In this document: piece after piece, positions 15,235 through 23,661 of the stretch
Layout: every line of letters begins with the position of its first letter
How positions within the stretch are numbered: the first letter of the stretch is position 1
Assembly (NCBI GenBank): GCA_009700815.1
Contig: WLLG01000004.1
Span: forward strand, 1-25,529
Direction of reading: 5' to 3'
DNA from: Actinomycetota bacterium
Lineage (GTDB): Bacteria; Actinomycetota; Acidimicrobiia; Acidimicrobiales; Microtrichaceae
DNA length: 25,529 nt
Translations under genes and position numbers: made by a program
Notes under the pieces: model-generated
Told to the model about the DNA's origin: nothing
Databases searched by the model: none
Seen by the model: only the letters and a program-made list of their open reading frames with translations

Positions 15235-16515
15235 GTGGATCAGGTGAACTCCTTTCAGGGTCGAAGAATTGTACTCGGCGTATGCGGTGGAATCGCTGCG
15301 TATAAAGCAATCGAATTGTGTCGGCAACTTGTAGATGCTGGTGCTTTCGTGAGCGTGGTCATGACCGAGAGTTCCAAGCAATTTGTCGGAGAGGCCACGT
15401 TTTCTGCCCTCTCCTCCGAAGCCGTTTGGTCCTCGCTTTTTGCTGAGCAAGACCCCATCCCGCATACCCGCTTAGGCCAAGCTGCCGACCTGATTGTCGT
15501 GGCTCCAGCCACTGCCAGGCTCATCTCGGCCTATGCCACGGGCTACTCGCACGACTTGTTAACCAACGTGTTATTAGCAACTCGCGCTCCCGTGGTGATT
15601 TGCCCTGCGATGCATACCGAGATGTGGGAACACCCAGCTGTGCAAGACAACCTCAAGATCCTCTCGCAGCGCGGGGTGCATGTTGTCGACCCCGAAGAGG
15701 GCAGGCTTGCAGGAGGCGATATTGGTTCTGGTCGCCTTGCAGGTACCGAACGAGTGTTGGAAGCCATGAGAGGCGTACTCTCTTCTTCGACTCCCAGCGG
15801 GGTAGTTCGTGGAGATGAGAATTTGGCGCCTTCTCCAAGCGGTCTTCATGGGTTGAACGTCCTCGTTACGGCCGGCGGAACCCGTGAGCCGATTGACCCC
15901 GTTCGCTATATCGGCAACCGCTCCTCTGGCAAACAGGGTCATGCGCTAGCTGAAGAGGCGCTTGCTAGGGGCGCAGCGGTGACACTCGTGACTACCACGC
16001 AGATTGCCACCAGCGCAGCAATAACTTGCGTTTCAGTGGATACAGCACAAGAGATGCACGATGCGGTTATGAGTCGTTCGGCAACTGCAGATGTCATTGT
16101 CATGGCAGCCGCTGTTGCGGACTTTGCTCCAAGCCAGATTGCGACAGAGAAGCTCAAGAAGAGCGATGGTGCGCCAATGTTGGAAATGCACCCCACTATT
16201 GACATTCTGGCTGCGCTAGGGTCCTGCAAGCCAAAGGGTCAGACGCTGGTTGGGTTTGCAGCAGAAACCCAAGACGTTCGAGAGAACGGCGAGCGAAAAC
16301 TCAAAGATAAGCAAGCAGATATTTTGGTGGTGAATGATGTTGCCGCTCCAGGAGTTGGCTTTGAGTTCGAGACAAATGAAGTAGCAATTCTTTGTGCCGC
16401 ATCGGAGGACCGGTTCGTTCCGCTCACCGATAAGCGTTCCGTTGCGGCTGTAGTTCTAGATGTAGTTGTCAGCACACGATCGGCGCAGGAACCTGTGCCC
16501 TCATCAGGAGAATAA
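15235..16515 (+). CDS. coaBC: Bifunctional phosphopantothenoylcysteine decarboxylase / phosphopantothenate-cysteine ligase
   Basis: Two successive steps of CoA synthesis. The N-terminal flavoprotein CoaC (about residues 8-180) shows GVCGGIAAYKAIELC, VVAPATARLISAYATG and PAMHTEMW. The C-terminal CoaB (about 202-410) shows VTAGGTREPIDPVRYIGNRSSGKQG, VMAAAVADFAP and the EKLKK stretch. Two CoaC positions differ from E. coli Dfp: His in PAMH where Dfp has Asn, and Gly in LAGGDIGSGRL where Dfp has the Cys of ACG. Both changes are, from memory, usual in Actinobacteria. GGAG precedes GTG 15235. metK follows after three bases. Confidence 0.95.
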   Translation: MDQVNSFQGRRIVLGVCGGIAAYKAIELCRQLVDAGAFVSVVMTESSKQFVGEATFSALSSEAVWSSLFAEQDPIPHTRLGQAADLIVVAPATARLISAYATGYSHDLLTNVLLATRAPVVICPAMHTEMWEHPAVQDNLKILSQRGVHVVDPEEGRLAGGDIGSGRLAGTERVLEAMRGVLSSSTPSGVVRGDENLAPSPSGLHGLNVLVTAGGTREPIDPVRYIGNRSSGKQGHALAEEALARGAAVTLVTTTQIATSAAITCVSVDTAQEMHDAVMSRSATADVIVMAAAVADFAPSQIATEKLKKSDGAPMLEMHPTIDILAALGSCKPKGQTLVGFAAETQDVRENGERKLKDKQADILVVNDVAAPGVGFEFETNEVAILCAASEDRFVPLTDKRSVAAVVLDVVVSTRSAQEPVPSSGE

Positions 16516-16518
16516 GAA

Positions 16519-17715
16519 ATGAACAACTGGACGTTTACCTCGGAGTCAGTAACCGAGGGCCACCCCGACAAGATGGCAGATCAAATCTCGGATTCGATTC
16601 TGGATGCAATCCTGACCGAGGACCCGGATGCTCGAGTGGCATGCGAAACCATGGTCACCACAGGTTTGTGCATTGTTGCCGGAGAAATCACCACGACCGG
16701 GTACGTAGACATCCCCTCGATTGCTCGCGACACCATCTGCGATATCGGCTATGACCGAGAGAGCTTTGGCTATGACGGTCGGACTTGTGGCGTGATGGTC
16801 GCAGTCGATGAGCAGTCTCGAGACATTGCCCAGGGAGTGGACGACTCAGAAGAGGTTCGTTCAGGAACAGCGGGTGAAGAGGACCAACTCGATAAGCAAG
16901 GTGCTGGCGACCAAGGAATGATGTTCGGATATGCAGTCGACGAGACTGACGTCCTGATGCCATTGCCGATCCATCTTGCGCACCGTCTAGCCGAGCGTTT
17001 GGCCGAGGTTCGCAAGTCAGGAACTGTGCCCTACCTTCGCCCCGACGGGAAGACCCAAGTCACCTTTGAGTACGAGGACAACCGCCCTGTCCGCCTCAAG
17101 ACCGTGCTGATTTCTACGCAACATAACGATGGAATTGATCGTGATACCGAGATTCGCCCTGACCTCATTGAGCAGGTCATTCGTCCAGTCATTCCAGAGG
17201 CATTTGCAGACGACGACTACGAGGTCTTTATCAACCCAACGGGAAGATTCGTCATCGGCGGCCCTGTTGGCGATGCTGGCCTAACAGGCCGCAAGATCAT
17301 CGTTGATACCTACGGCGGGTCTGCACGCCACGGCGGAGGCGCTTTCTCTGGCAAGGATTCCTCCAAAGTTGACCGGTCAGCCGCTTACGCTGCGCGTTGG
17401 GTCGCAAAGAACGTTGTCGCTTCGGGGGCGGCAACACGATGCGAGGTGCAGGTTGCATACGCAATCGGAATGGCTCATCCCGTGTCGATTCTGGTCGAGA
17501 CGTTCGGCACCGAGACTGTCGACCCATTGCAGCTAGACGTTGCAGTGAAGGACATCTTCGATCTTCGACCTGGGGCGATTGTTCGCGACCTTGAGCTCAA
17601 GCGGCCTGTGTTCCGTAAGACCGCCGCATATGGCCACTTCGGCCGAACGGGAGATGGGTTCACTTGGGAGCGGACCGACCGTGTTGATGCTCTTCGTTCG
17701 GCGCTTGGGCTCTAG
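16519..17715 (+). CDS. metK: S-adenosylmethionine synthetase
   Basis: Forms SAM from methionine and ATP. The 398-residue protein is canonical: [19 protein letters not shown] at the start, the hexapeptide-type motif [12 protein letters not shown] near residue 131, and the P-loop-like [19 protein letters not shown] around residue 273. AGGAG (16506-16510) is 8 nt upstream of ATG 16519. Only three bases separate it from coaBC, so no SAM riboswitch fits there and both are probably co-transcribed. Confidence 0.98.
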   Translation: MNNWTFTSESVTEGHPDKMADQISDSILDAILTEDPDARVACETMVTTGLCIVAGEITTTGYVDIPSIARDTICDIGYDRESFGYDGRTCGVMVAVDEQSRDIAQGVDDSEEVRSGTAGEEDQLDKQGAGDQGMMFGYAVDETDVLMPLPIHLAHRLAERLAEVRKSGTVPYLRPDGKTQVTFEYEDNRPVRLKTVLISTQHNDGIDRDTEIRPDLIEQVIRPVIPEAFADDDYEVFINPTGRFVIGGPVGDAGLTGRKIIVDTYGGSARHGGGAFSGKDSSKVDRSAAYAARWVAKNVVASGAATRCEVQVAYAIGMAHPVSILVETFGTETVDPLQLDVAVKDIFDLRPGAIVRDLELKRPVFRKTAAYGHFGRTGDGFTWERTDRVDALRSALGL

Positions 17716-17739
17716 GTCCAATCTCGGGTTCACTTCACG

Positions 17740-19677
17740 GTGAGAGTCATTCGGGTGCTCCCGGATGTACCTGCAGTAGATCGCGCCTTTGACTATTTCG
17801 CTTCAGATGATCTGCCCGGAGAACTATGCGTCGGGAGTCTGGTTCGGATTCCCTTCGGCGGACGTCGCGTCGCCGGATGGGTCCTCGCTGTTGATGTTGA
17901 GCCGCCAGAGGGCGTGGAGCTCAGTGCGATTTTGAAGATCGTGGGTCGTGGGCCTGATCAGTCAATGATTGATCTGTGTCGCTGGGCTGCTTGGCGATGG
18001 AGCGGCAGGCTCACCACCATGCTGCGGGCAGCTTCACCCGAGCGGGTAGTCAAGCTGCTCCCTCCGTTACGAGTTCGCCCTGCTACTGGCGGAGAGGCGA
18101 ATGAGCTAGCAGAGTCGATACTCCTCCTCGGAGCGGGTAACCATGTACTGCAGGTTTCCCCATGCACGGATCCGCTGAGCATCGTCGTCGCAGCAGCGAG
18201 ACTGGGTCAGGTCCTAGCAATTCTGCCCACGATTGCCGAGTCGCAGCGTGTCGCACGCGGGCTGCGGGCCTCGGGGGCTGCAGTTGCTGCCTGGCCCTGG
18301 GACTTTCAGGCTGCAGCAGGAGGCGCCAGTGTCGTAGGCGGTCGTGGGGCTGCGTTTGCACCGGCACCCGCACTAGCTGCGGTTGTGGTTATCGACGAGC
18401 ACGATGAGATGTTGCAGAGCGAGTCCTCGCCAACGTGGAATGCGCGAGATATCGCAATTGAGCGAGCACGGCAGGCGCAGGTGCCATGTTTGCTCGTGTC
18501 CCCCTGTCCGTCTTTAGAGGCGCTGCTCGTCCAACAGCAAAGCTCCGAGTTCGAATCTCAGGCCGAGCTAGCCCAAGTGGGTGAGCGGTTTCTGCCACGC
18601 CCGCTACTCACCGTCGATATGCCACTGGAACCACGGGGACGGCTGTCTCGGTCTGAGGAGCGCTCTGGATGGGCAGCGCTGACGGTGCTCGACCGACGCG
18701 GCGAGGATATTGGGCGAACAGGGCTGTTCTCGTCACGGCTTGTGGAAATGATCCGGGAAACTGCTCGCTCTGGTGAGCGAGTTGTCTGTGTCTTGAACCG
18801 GACCGGGAGGGCCAGGCTTCTGGCTTGTAGAAGTTGCGGGACTCTCGCGGAGTGTGAGCGGTGTAGCGCAGCCGTCTCTCAAGACGACAACGGCCGATTG
18901 GTCTGTACCCGATGCATTCAAGAGCGACCAGCTATCTGCTTGGAATGCGGATCAATGGCCCTATCGATTCTTCGTGGAGGGGTAACGAGGGCGAGAGAAG
19001 AGTTAGAGGCACTCGCACAAGAGCCTGTGCATGCCATTACGGCTGCAAGTCCGAAGTCAGCAGCAGATCAACCCTCGGGGTCTGACTACTCAGCAGCCGC
19101 TCGGATTTTTATTGGTACTCAGGCAGTGCTTCATCGCCTTCAAGATGTTTCGCTCGTGGCATTTTTGGACTTCGATCAGGAGTTGCTTGCTCCGCGCTAC
19201 CGCGCCGCCGAAGAAGCGCTTGCCTTACTCATGCTCTCCTCGAGACTGGTGGGCGGGCGGGAGGCTGGCAGAGTGGGTGGGCGGGAGGCTGGCAGAGTGG
19301 GTGGGCGGGAGGCTGGCAGAGTGGGTGGGCGGGAGGCAGGCGGGCGCGTCGTCGTGCAGACACGACGCCCGGATCATGAATCTATTCAGGCTGCACTGCG
19401 GGCAGAGCCGCTGATCGTCAGTTTCTCCGAGGCTCAGCGTCGCATACTGCTTGGCTTTCCTCCCGCTGCAGCTATCGCGCAGGTTGGTTACGAGGCTGCA
19501 CCTGAGTTCATTGCACGGCTCGGCACGCCCCAAGGTGTAGAGGTTCAACAGGCCGAAGATGGGCAGTGGCTTCTTAGGTCACGAGAATCTGGCCGGCTAC
19601 AAGAGGTTTTGTCCCAGGTGGATCGCCCTGTTGGACGGCTCCGCCTACAAGTCGATCCCGCTCGTTTACGCAGTTGA
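17740..19677 (+). CDS. priA: Primosomal protein N' (PriA), helicase-degenerate actinobacterial type
   Basis: Replication-restart factor that recognises forked DNA. The N-terminal 3'-DNA-binding domain is seen in VLPDVPAVDRAFDYFASDD and VGSLVRIPFGGRRVAGWVL. The zinc-binding region has eight cysteines in four CxxC pairs (C363/C366, C372/C375, C389/C392, C400/C403). No Walker A GKT is present, and the DEEH box is reduced to VVIDEHDEML, so ATPase and helicase activity are doubtful, as in other Actinobacteria. Residues 504-535 are four copies of an eight-residue unit (VGGREAGR), an expansion of the usual short glycine-rich turn before VVVQTRRPDHE. GTG 17740 is the first start compatible with the N-terminal domain. 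Confidence 0.93.
   Translation: MRVIRVLPDVPAVDRAFDYFASDDLPGELCVGSLVRIPFGGRRVAGWVLAVDVEPPEGVELSAILKIVGRGPDQSMIDLCRWAAWRWSGRLTTMLRAASPERVVKLLPPLRVRPATGGEANELAESILLLGAGNHVLQVSPCTDPLSIVVAAARLGQVLAILPTIAESQRVARGLRASGAAVAAWPWDFQAAAGGASVVGGRGAAFAPAPALAAVVVIDEHDEMLQSESSPTWNARDIAIERARQAQVPCLLVSPCPSLEALLVQQQSSEFESQAELAQVGERFLPRPLLTVDMPLEPRGRLSRSEERSGWAALTVLDRRGEDIGRTGLFSSRLVEMIRETARSGERVVCVLNRTGRARLLACRSCGTLAECERCSAAVSQDDNGRLVCTRCIQERPAICLECGSMALSILRGGVTRAREELEALAQEPVHAITAASPKSAADQPSGSDYSAAARIFIGTQAVLHRLQDVSLVAFLDFDQELLAPRYRAAEEALALLMLSSRLVGGREAGRVGGREAGRVGGREAGRVGGREAGGRVVVQTRRPDHESIQAALRAEPLIVSFSEAQRRILLGFPPAAAIAQVGYEAAPEFIARLGTPQGVEVQQAEDGQWLLRSRESGRLQEVLSQVDRPVGRLRLQVDPARLRS
19249..19344 (+). repeat. 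24-bp in-frame minisatellite in priA (four copies)
   Basis: Units start at 19249, 19273, 19297 and 19321. Units 2 and 3 are identical, unit 1 differs at one base, and unit 4 is diverged at its end (AGG in place of the final GR codons). Each encodes VGGREAGR. The unit is very G-rich, with GGGTGGGCGGGAGG on the coding strand. Since 24 is divisible by three, copy changes keep the reading frame. Confidence 0.97.
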
Positions 19678-20352
19678 GTCTGCTCGTGGAGCGTGCTGTT
19701 CGCCCGGGGAGACTTTTAGGATTCGGTAGCCTTGACGGGATCGCACCTTGGTCACTACGTAGCCCTGACTCTCGAGCCAGCGGGTAAGCGAATCTGCGCC
19801 GAGGTGCTTGTGCACGACGAGCCAAGCCACTCCCGCTGGATAGCACAGCCGCTCAAGCCAGAACTCAAGGAGCGTATGCAGAGCCTGCTTTCCGATGCGG
19901 ATGGGCGGGTTTGAGATGAGACCGGCCACTTGCAGGTCAGCTGGAACTTCCTCAGGGGAGATCACATGGAACTCTGAATCTGATTGAGCATTGGCCTCAA
20001 GGTTCTGAGCGCAGATACTGCGAGCACGCGAATTCACATCTACTGCCCAGACTGGTTGGCCCGGAAATCGCCGTAGCAAGGTTGTTGCAATTGGTCCATA
20101 TCCGCAGCCCAAGTCAACGAGATTGCCGAGGGGCAGATCCTCCAGTTCCATCAGCAAAATCTTGGTCCCTGGATCGATGCGAGAGGATGAGAATATGCCG
20201 CTGTCAGTAATGAGCTCGACGGTGAAGTCAGGAAGCACGAGTCGAACTGAGGAAGGCCGTGAGGGCCCGCTCGGAGTGCCAGAAAAATAGTACTCCGCGG
20301 CATTCTCCTGCTTCTCTGGTTCGGGACTGTCGGGTGGGTGCACGGCAAGCAC
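19666..20352 (-). CDS. RsmC-like class I SAM-dependent methyltransferase (MTS domain)
   Basis: Probable rRNA guanine-N2 or related methyltransferase. The 228-residue protein has the SAM-binding motif LVDLGCGYGPIATTLL, an acidic residue after the second strand (VWAVDVNSRA), and the N6/N2-type motif SNPPIRIGK (N148-P150). It corresponds to the catalytic half of RsmC without the second domain. It is convergent with priA, overlapping it by 12 bp at the 3' ends, and head to head with def (15-bp gap). The GTG start at 20352 is tentative; the family pattern YYFSGTPSGPSRP begins at about residue 21. The specific target is unknown. Confidence 0.82.
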   Translation of the reverse strand: MLAVHPPDSPEPEKQENAAEYYFSGTPSGPSRPSSVRLVLPDFTVELITDSGIFSSSRIDPGTKILLMELEDLPLGNLVDLGCGYGPIATTLLRRFPGQPVWAVDVNSRARSICAQNLEANAQSDSEFHVISPEEVPADLQVAGLISNPPIRIGKQALHTLLEFWLERLCYPAGVAWLVVHKHLGADSLTRWLESQGYVVTKVRSRQGYRILKVSPGEQHAPRADSTA

Positions 20353-20354
20353 GG

Positions 20355-20360
20355 TAGTCT
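20355..20360 (+). promoter_or_regulatory. Candidate leaderless promoter (-10 TAGTCT) of def
   Basis: TAGTCT fits TAnnnT and ends 7 nt before ATG 20368, so transcription would begin at the start codon. No SD precedes this ATG. The hexamer lies in the 15-bp gap from the methyltransferase gene. Confidence 0.5.
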
Positions 20361-20367
20361 GTTCTCC

Positions 20368-20940
20368 ATGGCCTCCCCGTATGCCATCCGAATCATTGGC
20401 GACCCCGTGTTGCGCCAGCGCGCCTCAGATGTCACCGAGATCGACGGTCGCTTAGCCGCACTTTGTCAAGACATGTACGTGACCATGTACGAGGCTCAAG
20501 GGGCCGGACTAGCGGCTCCACAGGTAGGTGTGCAGAAGCGATTTATGGTCTATGACCTTGGCGCAGGAGATGGGCCTCAGGTCCTCATTAATCCCGTCAT
20601 CACGGAGTCTGATGGGGAGTGCGAGTTCTACGAGGGGTGCCTCTCGGTTCCAGGTTTGCGTTTTGACATTGTTCGGCCCAGTACCGTCAATATCACTGGC
20701 CTCAACCTAGATGAGCATGAGGTTGAGTTTGAGGCTGATGATTTCTTGGGCCGACTGATGCAACATGAACTCGATCACCTCAATGGCATTTTGCTCATCG
20801 ATCACCTAGACGAGGATCAGCGTCGGTCGGCAAAGAAGGCACTGCGCAAGATAGCCATGGAGGCACCCAGTGGGGTCGCTGGCCTTGGTGCCGAACTTGG
20901 ATCCCCGGCAAAATCAAAATTTGGGCTCTTTCGGTCTTGA
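20368..20940 (+). CDS. def: Peptide deformylase
   Basis: Removes the formyl group from nascent N-termini. The three deformylase motifs are intact: GAGLAAPQVG, EGCLSVPG with metal ligand C91, and QHELDHLNG with H133, E134 and H137. From ATG 20368 (MASPYAIRIIGDPVLRQ) it has 190 residues, including a C-terminal Gly/Ala/Ser-rich tail of about 25 residues. An upstream in-frame start at 20338 would overlap the divergent gene and lacks homology. It pairs functionally with fmt just downstream. Confidence 0.97.
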   Translation: MASPYAIRIIGDPVLRQRASDVTEIDGRLAALCQDMYVTMYEAQGAGLAAPQVGVQKRFMVYDLGAGDGPQVLINPVITESDGECEFYEGCLSVPGLRFDIVRPSTVNITGLNLDEHEVEFEADDFLGRLMQHELDHLNGILLIDHLDEDQRRSAKKALRKIAMEAPSGVAGLGAELGSPAKSKFGLFRS

Positions 20941-20961
20941 TAGTGATGGACATCATTACTA
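20941..20961 (+). other. Dyad between def and fmt
   Basis: TAGTGATG and CATTACTA form an 8-bp stem with one G-T pair and a 5-nt loop (GACAT), starting at the base after the def stop. There is no T-tract, so it is either a weak hairpin, an RNA-processing site, or a protein-binding site. AT-rich compared with its surroundings. Confidence 0.4.
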
Positions 20962-20974
20962 GCGAATCGCTCTC

Positions 20975-21871
20975 GTGAGGTTGGTGTATTTCGGTACCCC
21001 CGAAGTGGCTGCTACTCCCTTGAGAGCCCTCTGCTTGGCTGGCCATGAGGTAGTCCTGGTCGTGACTGCGGCAGATACTCGGCGTGGACGAGGTTCGGCA
21101 GTTACCCCGAGTCCTGTGAAGGCCGTCGCGATGGAGCTCGGTCTGACAGTCTCTGAAGACCCTCAAGATGTCCTGAGTCTGGATGCGGACTTAGGGGTAG
21201 TTGTCGCCTACGGGCGAATCATTTCCTCGCAATTGCTGGATCACCTGAAGATGGTCAACCTGCACTTCTCGTTACTGCCTCGGTGGCGCGGGGCTGCACC
21301 AGTGGAACGAGCGATTCTTGCCGGCGATGCTCAGACGGGGGTTTGTGTGATGGAGGTGGCGGAGGGTCTAGATACGGGAGGAATCTATGCGCAGGCGGAG
21401 ATCGACCTTGATGATCGCGTGACTGCTGCAGAGCTACGAGAGCAATTGGTATCACTGGGTTCTGATCTGCTTCTCGATCAACTTCATCAAGGCCTTGGTG
21501 AGGCAATCCCCCAATCTGAGGTCGGAGTCACCTACGCGCACAAGCTGCACGCCCCTGATGCACAACTGTTGTGGGATAGCCCAAGTGATCTGCTCCTTCG
21601 CAGAATCCGAGTTGGCGGAGCATGGACAACTTTTCGACAGAAGCGATTCAAAGTCCTGAGCGCTCAGACCGTCCAAATAGATGTGCTCGAGGGTGATCCA
21701 AGCATGCGGTCAGCTCAAGTTGCGCCGGGCACTCTTGCAGCGGCAGGTTTGGTACGAACGGGTGACTCCTGGATTGAGTTGCTCCGTGTTCAGCCGGAGG
21801 GGAAGTCGGCGATGCCTGCTTCTGACTGGGCCAACGGGGCACGACCTGCGGGAGAGGTATTCGGCGAATGA
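20975..21871 (+). CDS. fmt: Methionyl-tRNA formyltransferase
   Basis: Formylates initiator Met-tRNA using 10-formyl-THF. The Rossmann core begins MRLVYFGTPEVAATPL; the catalytic and folate motifs are VNLHFSLLPRWRGAAPV (with the Asn/His pair) and EGLDTGGIYA (Asp). The C-terminal OB-like domain starts near residue 205 (HAPDAQLLWD). It is 298 residues. The GTG at 20975 sits where the family starts (RLVYFGTPE); no SD and no TAnnnT at leaderless spacing are seen, so it is probably read from the def transcript. It overlaps rsmB by ATGA. Confidence 0.96.
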   Translation: MRLVYFGTPEVAATPLRALCLAGHEVVLVVTAADTRRGRGSAVTPSPVKAVAMELGLTVSEDPQDVLSLDADLGVVVAYGRIISSQLLDHLKMVNLHFSLLPRWRGAAPVERAILAGDAQTGVCVMEVAEGLDTGGIYAQAEIDLDDRVTAAELREQLVSLGSDLLLDQLHQGLGEAIPQSEVGVTYAHKLHAPDAQLLWDSPSDLLLRRIRVGGAWTTFRQKRFKVLSAQTVQIDVLEGDPSMRSAQVAPGTLAAAGLVRTGDSWIELLRVQPEGKSAMPASDWANGARPAGEVFGE

Positions 21872-23037
21872 GCCCATCAACTAGAGATAACGCAGCGAAT
21901 GCAGCAGCAACTAGTGAGATGGAGGGCGTAGCGGCTAGGCGAGTTGCGCTTGAGGTTCTCGCACGGGTTGAGGATGAGGGTGCATATTCCAACCTGATCC
22001 TCTCGAAGGTTCTTGATGGCTCTGGTCTCGGGCAGCAGGATCGTGGGTTCGCTACTGACTTGGTCTATGGCAGCCTTCGTCATCAAAGGGCTTGTGATCA
22101 CCTCATCGACCGCTTTCTAAGTTCCGATCCACCTCCAGCTGCGCGTCGAGTGCTGCGTCTAGGTGCGTATCAGCTTGCATACCGCGAAGACATTCCGGAT
22201 TACGCCGCAGTTGGAACAACTGTCGAGGCCGCTCCGAAGCGTTTTCGTGGACTCACGAACGCTGTCCTGCGGCAGGTGACACGTTCAAAGATTGAGTTTC
22301 CCGACGAGCAAACAGAGCTGTCGTATCCAGACTGGATCTACGAGCAACTCGTTACGGACCTCGGCCACGAAAGAGCAGTAGCGGCGTTGAGGAACATGAA
22401 CAGTTCGGCGGAGGCCACTCACCGAGCCGATGGCTATACGCAGGACCTTGCCTCTCAATGGGTAGTCGAACTGTTGGCAGTGCAGCCCGGGGAGTTGGTG
22501 ATTGACCTTTGTGCGGCACCCGGAGGCAAGGCAACCGGTTGTGCAGCAGCGGGAGGCGTCGTTATAGCAGCGGACTTGCAGCCGCACAGGGTAGACCTGA
22601 TTGTCGAGAACGCTTCGCGTCTTGGGCTTGAGAATCTGCTCCCGATGGTTGGTGACGCACTTCATCCAGGACTTCGTCCGCACTCAGCAGACCTCGTCCT
22701 TTTGGATGCCCCTTGTTCCGGTCTTGGCGTACTTCGTCGTCGCCCCGATGCTCGATGGAGAATCGACTCCCAAGCTCCACAGCGCCTTGCTTCGCTCCAA
22801 CGAGACCTAGTTGATGCTGCCGTCGGATTGCTTGCCCCAGGAGGCCGTCTGGCATACAGCGTGTGCACCCTCTCTGCAGTAGAGACGACCGGCGTGGACG
22901 AGTACATCCAGCAGAGGTACCCCGAACTAGAAGCCTTGTCGCCCCCAACTGGGCCTTGGCAGCCTTGGGGGCGTGGAGCAATCTTGTTGCCGCAGGCCGA
23001 GGACACCGACGGTATGTGCTTGTTTGTGTACAGCTAG
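21868..23037 (+). CDS. rsmB: 16S rRNA (cytosine-967-C5)-methyltransferase
   Basis: m5C methyltransferase of 16S rRNA. The N-terminal NusB-like RNA-binding domain covers about residues 23-150 (RRVALEVLARVEDEGAYSN, DRGFATDLVYGSLR). The C-terminal RsmB/Nop2 catalytic domain shows DLCAAPGGKA, DAPCSGLGVLRRRPD with C283, and YSVCTLSAVET with C333, the two-cysteine pair of m5C enzymes. The linker around RADGYTQDLASQWV is shorter than in E. coli. It is 389 residues. ATG 21868 overlaps the fmt stop. Confidence 0.95.
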   Translation: MSPSTRDNAANAAATSEMEGVAARRVALEVLARVEDEGAYSNLILSKVLDGSGLGQQDRGFATDLVYGSLRHQRACDHLIDRFLSSDPPPAARRVLRLGAYQLAYREDIPDYAAVGTTVEAAPKRFRGLTNAVLRQVTRSKIEFPDEQTELSYPDWIYEQLVTDLGHERAVAALRNMNSSAEATHRADGYTQDLASQWVVELLAVQPGELVIDLCAAPGGKATGCAAAGGVVIAADLQPHRVDLIVENASRLGLENLLPMVGDALHPGLRPHSADLVLLDAPCSGLGVLRRRPDARWRIDSQAPQRLASLQRDLVDAAVGLLAPGGRLAYSVCTLSAVETTGVDEYIQQRYPELEALSPPTGPWQPWGRGAILLPQAEDTDGMCLFVYS

Positions 23038-23075
23038 CATGAGCCATCCGCCGCTTCTACTCAGATGGATTGCCG

Positions 23076-23588
23076 ATGCCACAGCCAACGTTTCTTCAAG
23101 CCAAAGTGCTCACCGTCTCTGACAGCATTGCTGCCGGTAGTCGGGAGGACCTGAGCGGCATGGCTCTGCTCAACCGGCTGGATGTCGGCGGTTTTGAAGT
23201 CATCGAGCACCGAGTTGTTCCCGATAACGTCGGCGAGATTTCTAATGCACTGTCGTACATGGCCTATGGGTTTAACGGCCTCATTTTGACTACAGGCGGA
23301 TCAGGCTTTGGCCCTCGTGACTTCACTCCAGAGGCGACCCAGCGGATTCTCGACAGAAGTGCTCCCGGAATGGCCGAGGCCATGCGCTCGGTGAGTCCAC
23401 GAGGCCGTATGTCTCGTGCGCAAGCAGGAACTCGTGGACCGGCGTTAATTCTTAACCTTGGTAGCGCCCCCGAGCGAGCACTCGAAATGCTCGAGGCCGT
23501 GCTCGATGTCATCCCTGAGGCGCTTGAGCTACTTGGTGGCGGGTCTGCCCCAACGGTGGACGCAGTGGAACTCACATCGGCGGACTAA
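23076..23588 (+). CDS. MogA/MoaB family protein (molybdopterin adenylyltransferase-like)
   Basis: Member of the MoCF_biosynth family, which adenylates molybdopterin (MogA) or is of less clear function (MoaB). About 170 residues. Motifs: VLTVSDSIAAGSREDLSG, GLILTTGGSGFGPRDFTPEAT (about residues 70-90) and LNLGSAPERALEMLEAVLDVIPEALELL. ATG 23076 is preferred; an in-frame TTG at 23070 adds two residues. No other molybdenum-cofactor gene is in the window; this position, between rsmB and ribD, is often taken by rpe in actinobacteria. MogA versus MoaB cannot be settled from one sequence. Confidence 0.88.
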   Translation: MPQPTFLQAKVLTVSDSIAAGSREDLSGMALLNRLDVGGFEVIEHRVVPDNVGEISNALSYMAYGFNGLILTTGGSGFGPRDFTPEATQRILDRSAPGMAEAMRSVSPRGRMSRAQAGTRGPALILNLGSAPERALEMLEAVLDVIPEALELLGGGSAPTVDAVELTSAD

Positions 23589-23649
23589 TACTGATTTGGT
23601 CGAAGTGCACTCGACTGATCCCAGTTCAACCGATTTCAAGCCCCTCAAC

Positions 23650-23655
23650 TAGGGT
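23650..23655 (+). promoter_or_regulatory. Candidate leaderless promoter (-10 TAGGGT) of ribD
   Basis: TAGGGT fits TAnnnT and ends 6 nt before ATG 23662, with no SD, so the transcript may begin at the start codon. A possible -35 is TTCAAC (23625-23630) at a long 19-nt spacing. The 73-nt gap from the Mog gene shows no FMN riboswitch and no terminator. Confidence 0.45.
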
Positions 23656-23661
23656 TCACGC

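Noticed and set aside
14704..15465. A 253-codon minus-strand frame across gmk, rpoZ and coaBC
   Set aside because: It is antisense to three well-supported genes and its product has no recognisable domain.
16505..16518. SAM riboswitch before metK
   Set aside because: Only three bases lie between coaBC and metK, with an ordinary SD inside the coaBC end.
19249..19344. CRISPR array
   Set aside because: Units are contiguous without spacers and lie in frame inside priA.
23589..23661. FMN riboswitch before the rib genes
   Set aside because: The gap is 73 nt and shows none of the conserved multi-helix elements; a leaderless promoter explains it better.
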